In this document: positions 7,426 to 11,152 of the stretch, piece by piece | Position numbering within the stretch: position 1 is the first letter of the stretch | Layout of the letters: every line of letters starts with the position of its first letter | From: Bacteroidota bacterium | GTDB taxonomy: Bacteria > Bacteroidota > Bacteroidia > Flavobacteriales > Crocinitomicaceae | Direction: 5' to 3' | NCBI GenBank assembly: GCA_005798205.1 | Contig: SYKJ01000024.1 | Location: 1 to 11,152, forward strand | Length of the DNA stretch: 11,152 bases | Translations under genes and position numbers: made by a program | The notes under the pieces: generated by a model | Told to the model about the DNA's origin: nothing | Database searches by the model: none | What the model saw: the letters and a program-made list of their open reading frames with translations, nothing else

Positions 7426-8027
7426 CGGAACCAATTGACATTCTCCCATCCGCTATTCAAACTTTACGAAAAAAATCAAAAATAGGTGCTGCAAAACCGA
7501 CTGCTACCGCTAATAAAGTAATAAAGCAAGAAAATAATGTAAAAATTGTTGCTGAACCTAGCTCTAAAATTACATACGATCATCTTTCGATAAAAAAAAT
7601 AATTGAAGAAGATAGAAATAAAAAAATCAAAGAAAATGAAGAGAATTTAGAAGCAGAAAGCTATTCAAAAGAACACTTAAATTTGATTTGGAAACAATTT
7701 GCGTTTACTCTGAAAGAAAAAGGATTAGAGACTTTTTATCAAGCCATGATAAAAAATGAACCTATCATTATAGCAGAAAATAAAATTGGAATTGAAGTTG
7801 AAAATGCAATTCAAGTTGACTACATCAATCCACTTTTGACAGAATTAGTCGATTTTTTAAGAACAGAACTTAAGAATTCCAACCTTACAGTGGAGTTAAT
7901 TTTATCTGACAACCCTCAAAACGAAACGAAATACCTATCTGGGAAAGATAAATTTTCTGAAATGGCAAGTAAAAATCCAAATTTAAATACTTTGAAAAAT
8001 ATGTTCAATTTAGACATTGAATATTAG
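7416..8027 (+). CDS. dnaX: Tau-specific C-terminal part of DnaX, in the -1 frame relative to the gamma ORF
   Basis: Continuing from the A tract in the -1 frame gives 203 open codons to TAG at 8025-8027. The first part is a basic, Lys-rich linker (RKKSKIGAAKPTATANK, then IKKIIEEDRNKKIKENEEN). A folded domain follows, containing SKEHLNLIWKQFAFTLKEKG, LLTELVDFLRTELKNSN and a final EMASKNPNLNTLKNMFNLDI. This pattern (helix with W..F, then a last segment ending KNP.L..LK..F.LD) is what full-length Bacteroidota DnaX proteins have at their C-terminus. No ATG, GTG or TTG lies between the A tract and 7683, and a start at 7683 (TTG) would cut into the conserved domain, so the piece needs the upstream gene to be translated. 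Joined at codon 369, the tau product would be 572 residues. Either slippage is real or one base is mis-called in the A run. Confidence 0.8.
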   Translation, partial: KSLTEPIDILPSAIQTLRKKSKIGAAKPTATANKVIKQENNVKIVAEPSSKITYDHLSIKKIIEEDRNKKIKENEENLEAESYSKEHLNLIWKQFAFTLKEKGLETFYQAMIKNEPIIIAENKIGIEVENAIQVDYINPLLTELVDFLRTELKNSNLTVELILSDNPQNETKYLSGKDKFSEMASKNPNLNTLKNMFNLDIEY

Positions 8028-8031
8028 TAGA

Positions 8032-9051
8032 ATGCGTAAGACTGAAATACAATTTACAGCTTGTTCTCGAGAAATTGAAATTGAAACTTTTTTAGAAACT
8101 TGGAATAATTCTTCTGATTCTCTTGCTGTTAAAACATCCGGTTCCACAGGGAAATCCAATTCCATTTTACTATCAAAAAAAAAAATGGTGCTTTCTGCAA
8201 AAAAAACACTCGAATTTTTTAAACTAAAAAATGGAAGCTCCGCTTTATTATGTGTTTCACTAGATACAATTGCAGGAAAAATGATGCTAGTTAGATCGCT
8301 AATCGGCCAATTAAAACTGCATGTAGGAGCAATTTCGTTAAATCCAATTAAAGAACTTAAAGAACAAATTGATTTTGTTGCGCTTGTTCCACTTCAACTC
8401 GAAGCAGCTTTGGATACTACTCCTGAAAAATTAAAGACAATTCGAACTATTTTAGTTGGTGGAGCTCCAGTTTCTGAGAAACTTATTCAAAAATTAAGAC
8501 AGAATAAACTTAGTGTCTATCAAAGTTATGGAATGACTGAAACGATTTCTCATGTTGCAATTCGTAAAATTGGGCTTGAAACAGAATTGTATTACACTGC
8601 TCTGGAAGGCATAACTTTTAGTACTGAAAAACAACGCTTGGTTATTCATTATCCAGAAATATTGGATCAAAAGCTTATAACAAACGATTGTGTTGAATTA
8701 AAAGATGCTACTCATTTTAAATACATTGGAAGGTATGATTTCATTATTAATTCAGGGGGAATTAAAATAAATCCTGAGGAACTTGAGCAAAAAATATCAG
8801 GCCTTTTTGATGAGCCATTTTTCATATGGTTTCTTCCTGATCAACATTTAGGTCAAAAAATTGTACTGATTGTAGAATCAACAAAGAAATTCAACTTTAA
8901 AAAAGAAACTTTTAGCCCTCTACTTTCTAAGTTTGAAATACCGAAATTTTATGCTATTATTTCAAACTTTACATGGACAAAAAGTGCTAAAATTAATCGA
9001 AAGAAAACCATGGAAAGTATAAAATATGACCATTGGATTGAAATAGAGTAA
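8032..9051 (+). CDS. menE: MenE-like AMP-binding acyl-CoA ligase (probable O-succinylbenzoate-CoA ligase)
   Basis: The 339-residue product is a compact ANL-superfamily adenylating enzyme, of the short length typical of MenE in Bacteroidota. MenE activates o-succinylbenzoate to its CoA thioester in menaquinone synthesis. Visible are the P-loop TSGSTGKSN (35-43), LVGGAPVSEKL (141-151), YQSYGMTETISHVA (163-176, the A5-like motif), YIGRYDFIINSGGIKINPEE (231-250, hinge and A8 region) and the likely catalytic lysine K320 in SAKINR. ATG 8032 is chosen over TTG 8017: it lies four bases after the tau stop and gives the natural N-terminus. An A11 tract at 8175-8185 stays in frame (SKKKM, 48-52). No other men gene is in the window, so the substrate rests on length and family resemblance; another acyl-CoA ligase is possible. 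It is probably co-transcribed with dnaX and nth. Confidence 0.8.
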   Translation: MRKTEIQFTACSREIEIETFLETWNNSSDSLAVKTSGSTGKSNSILLSKKKMVLSAKKTLEFFKLKNGSSALLCVSLDTIAGKMMLVRSLIGQLKLHVGAISLNPIKELKEQIDFVALVPLQLEAALDTTPEKLKTIRTILVGGAPVSEKLIQKLRQNKLSVYQSYGMTETISHVAIRKIGLETELYYTALEGITFSTEKQRLVIHYPEILDQKLITNDCVELKDATHFKYIGRYDFIINSGGIKINPEELEQKISGLFDEPFFIWFLPDQHLGQKIVLIVESTKKFNFKKETFSPLLSKFEIPKFYAIISNFTWTKSAKINRKKTMESIKYDHWIEIE

Positions 9052-9075
9052 CTTTTAAATTGATGCTAAGCTACT

Positions 9076-9720
9076 ATGACTAAAAAAGAAAAAGTTGATT
9101 TTATCATTACTGAATTGGAACGCTTATATCCAGAAACTCCAATTCCATTAAATCACTCTGATGCTTATACCTTATTAATTTCTGTTTTATTATCTGCACA
9201 GTGCACAGATGAACGCGTGAATAAAATTACACCCTTGCTGTTTCGAAAAGGGCCTACTCCATCTAAAATGATAAAATTAAGTGTCGAAGAAATCCGTGAA
9301 ATTATCAAGCCATGCGGTTTGTCTCCTAAAAAATCAAAAGCAATTTATGATTTATCCCACCTCATTATCAACAATCATAAGGGTGAAGTTCCGCAAACTT
9401 TTGAGGAGTTAGAGGCTTTGCCAGGCGTTGGACATAAAACAGCATCGGTAGTGATGTCACAGGCATTTGGTGTACCAGCTTTTCCAGTTGACACGCACAT
9501 TCACAGACTCATAACACGATGGGGCTTAACTTCAGGTAAAAATGTAGAACAAACTGAGAGAGACGCAAAGAAATTATTTCCCGAGAAAATTTGGAATAAA
9601 CTTCACTTACAAATCATCTTTTATGGTCGTGAGTATTCTCCTGCAAGAAGTCCCAAAAAGGAAATTGATTTTATCACTAAAACCATAGGGACATCAAAGG
9701 CAATGAAAGAACTTAAATGA
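9076..9720 (+). CDS. nth: Endonuclease III (Nth), DNA glycosylase/AP lyase without the usual iron-sulfur cysteines
   Basis: The 214-residue protein is a helix-hairpin-helix DNA glycosylase that removes oxidised pyrimidines and cleaves the abasic site in base-excision repair. Typical segments are LLISVLLSAQCTDERVN (33-49), the hairpin LPGVGHKTASVV (115-126) with catalytic Lys121, and VDTHIHR (138-144) with catalytic Asp139. The C-terminus reads LHLQIIFYGREYSPAR (176-191) and then KKEIDFITKTIG. In E. coli Nth this region holds four cysteines (CX6CX2CX5C) that bind a [4Fe-4S] cluster; here none is present, although the protein has nearly the normal length. The ATG is 24 bases after the menE-like stop, without a Shine-Dalgarno sequence, which suggests one transcript. 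The catalytic residues are intact, so it is probably active. Confidence 0.93.
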   Translation: MTKKEKVDFIITELERLYPETPIPLNHSDAYTLLISVLLSAQCTDERVNKITPLLFRKGPTPSKMIKLSVEEIREIIKPCGLSPKKSKAIYDLSHLIINNHKGEVPQTFEELEALPGVGHKTASVVMSQAFGVPAFPVDTHIHRLITRWGLTSGKNVEQTERDAKKLFPEKIWNKLHLQIIFYGREYSPARSPKKEIDFITKTIGTSKAMKELK

Positions 9721-9781
9721 TTTTAACAAGTGTTGATAAAGATTGCTCAATTCTTTTTATAAGTAATTTAAACTTTATTTT

Positions 9782-9809
9782 TTTGACGTTTTTCAATTCA
9801 CTATATTTG
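9782..9809 (+). promoter_or_regulatory. dnaB promoter (TTTG, 16-base spacer, TATATTTG), -7 box ending 4 bases before the ATG
   Basis: TATATTTG at 9802-9809 is an exact TAnnTTTG match, and TTTG at 9782-9785 lies 16 bases upstream, one base short of the usual 17-23. The ATG of dnaB begins at 9814, four bases after the box, the same layout as dnaX. A leaderless dnaB message is predicted. The rest of the 93-base spacer after nth shows no gene and no clear terminator hairpin. Confidence 0.55.
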
Positions 9810-9813
9810 TTTT

Positions 9814-11152
9814 ATGGATCCCATTGATAACAATCGCAAACCAATTTCACGAATTAAATCACCTTCAGTTTTAACTGGAGACATAGGTAAACTACCTCCT
9901 CAAGCAATTGAAATTGAACAAGTTGTCTTAGGTGCAATGATGTTAGAAAAAAGTGCTATTGACGATTGCATACAAATCCTACACCAACAAAGCTTTTATG
10001 ATCCTAAGCACCAAATAATTTTTAAAGCAATCCAAGATTTATTTGCAAGTACGAGTCCAGTTGATTTAGTAACTGTAACATCAAAGCTTCAAAAAAATGG
10101 CGAATTGGCCGCAGCTGGTGGGGCAGGATATATTTCTTCACTTACTAATCGCGTTGCTTCATCAGCACATATTCAATTTCACGCACGAATTATCACCGAA
10201 AAATTCATAAAACGAGAACTTATAAAAGTAAGCAGTGAAATAATTAGAGATTCATACGACGATACAATAGATGTTTTTGAACTTCTTACGAGTGCGGAAT
10301 CAAACTTATATGAGATTGCTGAAAAAAATATGAGTAAGCAAGTTTCGGAAATAAGAAATTTACTTGGCGAAGCAGTACAAGAGATTGAGACAGCATCAAA
10401 AAATAACGACGGTATTTCAGGTGTAGCATCTGGGTTTCATGATTTAGATAAAATTACTTCTGGTTGGCAACGATCTGACATGATTGTTTTGGCTGCAAGA
10501 CCGGGAATGGGTAAAACTTCGCTTGTTCTCTCTATGGCAAGAAATACTGCAATAGACCATAATAATGCCGTAGCAATTTTTTCCCTTGAAATGTCGTCTG
10601 TACAACTTGTTAAACGTTTAATCGCAAGTGAATCAAGAATTGATTTTGGAAAATTAAGGAAAGGTGAATTGAAAGATCATGAATTTCAGCAAATGCATTC
10701 ACGAATTACAAAATTAGCAAGTGCACCCATTTTTATTGATGATTCTCCAGGACTAAGTATTTTTGACTTTAGAGCTAAATGCAGACGATTAAAAACCCAA
10801 CACGATGTTAAATTAATCATCATTGACTACCTCCAATTAATGTCTGCAAAAGATGGAAAAGGTTTTGGAAATAGAGAACAAGAGATTTCTACAATATCAC
10901 GCTCCATCAAAGAAATTGCAAAAGAATTAGATGTTCCAATTATTGCGCTAGCTCAGTTAAGCAGAGCTGTTGAATCTAGAGGTGGGCCAAAACGCCCTTT
11001 GTTATCAGATTTGCGAGAGTCTGGTGCCATAGAACAAGATGCAGATATTGTTTCATTTATTTATAGGCCAGAAACATACGGAATCACAGATGAAAAGGGA
11101 GAATCAACACAAGGGCTTGCTGAAATAATTATTGCAAAACATAGAAATGGGC
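9814..11152 (+). CDS. dnaB: Replicative DNA helicase DnaB, C-terminus cut by the window end
   Basis: 446 complete codons are visible. DnaB is the hexameric 5'-3' helicase of the replication fork; it is loaded at the origin and contacts primase and the tau subunit. After about 25 variable residues comes the N-terminal domain (LPPQAIEIEQVVLGAMM, 27-43; FYDPKHQIIF, 61-70). A linker follows, then the RecA-like domain with SGFHDLDKITSGWQ (206-219), Walker A ARPGMGKTS (228-236), FSLEMS (256-261), Walker B IIIDYLQLM (335-343), QLSRAVESR (381-389), SDLRESGAIEQDAD (398-411) and the AKHRNG arginine-finger region (441-446) at the edge. Probably about 70 residues are missing. No intein interrupts the Walker A or B sites, common insertion points in dnaB. 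The ATG at 9814 directly follows the -7 box. Confidence 0.97.
   Translation, partial: MDPIDNNRKPISRIKSPSVLTGDIGKLPPQAIEIEQVVLGAMMLEKSAIDDCIQILHQQSFYDPKHQIIFKAIQDLFASTSPVDLVTVTSKLQKNGELAAAGGAGYISSLTNRVASSAHIQFHARIITEKFIKRELIKVSSEIIRDSYDDTIDVFELLTSAESNLYEIAEKNMSKQVSEIRNLLGEAVQEIETASKNNDGISGVASGFHDLDKITSGWQRSDMIVLAARPGMGKTSLVLSMARNTAIDHNNAVAIFSLEMSSVQLVKRLIASESRIDFGKLRKGELKDHEFQQMHSRITKLASAPIFIDDSPGLSIFDFRAKCRRLKTQHDVKLIIIDYLQLMSAKDGKGFGNREQEISTISRSIKEIAKELDVPIIALAQLSRAVESRGGPKRPLLSDLRESGAIEQDADIVSFIYRPETYGITDEKGESTQGLAEIIIAKHRNG

Noticed and set aside
7426..7452. Stem-loop downstream of the dnaX slippery tract
   Set aside because: Only a four-base CGGA/TCCG pairing with a loop of about 19 bases is visible; too weak to count as a frameshift stimulator.
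7683..8027. A separate 114-residue gene starting with TTG at 7683
   Set aside because: The same frame is open back to the dnaX A tract, and the start would fall just inside the conserved tau domain (before IWKQF). It is the tau C-terminus, not a gene of its own.
8017..8031. TTG start at 8017 for the menE-like gene
   Set aside because: It would overlap the tau end and add five residues with no family support; ATG at 8032 is a better codon and lies four bases after the tau stop.
10495..10525. Intein or insertion in dnaB at the Walker A site
   Set aside because: The ARPGMGKTS motif is continuous, and so are the other RecA-domain motifs up to the window end.

Overview
The window is an A+T-rich chromosomal segment of a member of the Bacteroidota, most likely Flavobacteriales (possibly near Crocinitomicaceae; that finer placement is a guess). 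Four things point this way. It carries Bacteroidota-type families: a DUF6089/PorG-like outer-membrane protein, a DUF5606 protein and a short MenE-like ligase. Promoter -7 boxes of the form TAnnTTTG occur upstream of several genes. No gene start has a Shine-Dalgarno sequence. The DEAD-box helicase has the family's DbpA-like domain and Gly/Arg/Ser-rich tail. All genes look like core chromosome; I see no mobile element, CRISPR array, tRNA or rRNA.

Left part (1-4230, minus strand). Transcription runs leftwards from a divergent promoter region: a DEAD-box RNA helicase (deaD/csdA type), then 12 bases later the ribosome-associated GTPase typA/bipA, then the N-terminal part of a PorG-like outer-membrane protein cut by the window edge. 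The helicase and the GTPase both belong to families linked to ribosome assembly at low temperature, so they form a coherent operon.

Centre (4231-6239). The divergent intergenic region has a TAnnTTTG box on each strand. To the right lie a DUF5606 protein of unknown function with a Lys-rich tail, and a probably exported purple-acid-phosphatase-like metallophosphoesterase with an altered last metal-binding motif.

Right part (6310-11152, plus strand). This is a replication and repair run: dnaX (clamp loader gamma/tau), a menE-like acyl-CoA ligase, nth (endonuclease III) and dnaB (replicative helicase, cut by the window end). The main point of interest is dnaX. Its zero frame stops at 7425, just after a run of ten A residues. 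The complete tau C-terminal part continues in the -1 frame to 8027, has no usable start of its own, and abuts the next gene. This looks like a dnaX in which normal decoding gives a short gamma-like protein and slippage on the A tract gives tau (572 residues predicted). A homopolymer length error in the assembly is the main alternative. dnaX and dnaB, whose products interact in other bacteria, also share a promoter layout in which the -7 box ends four bases before the ATG, predicting leaderless mRNAs.
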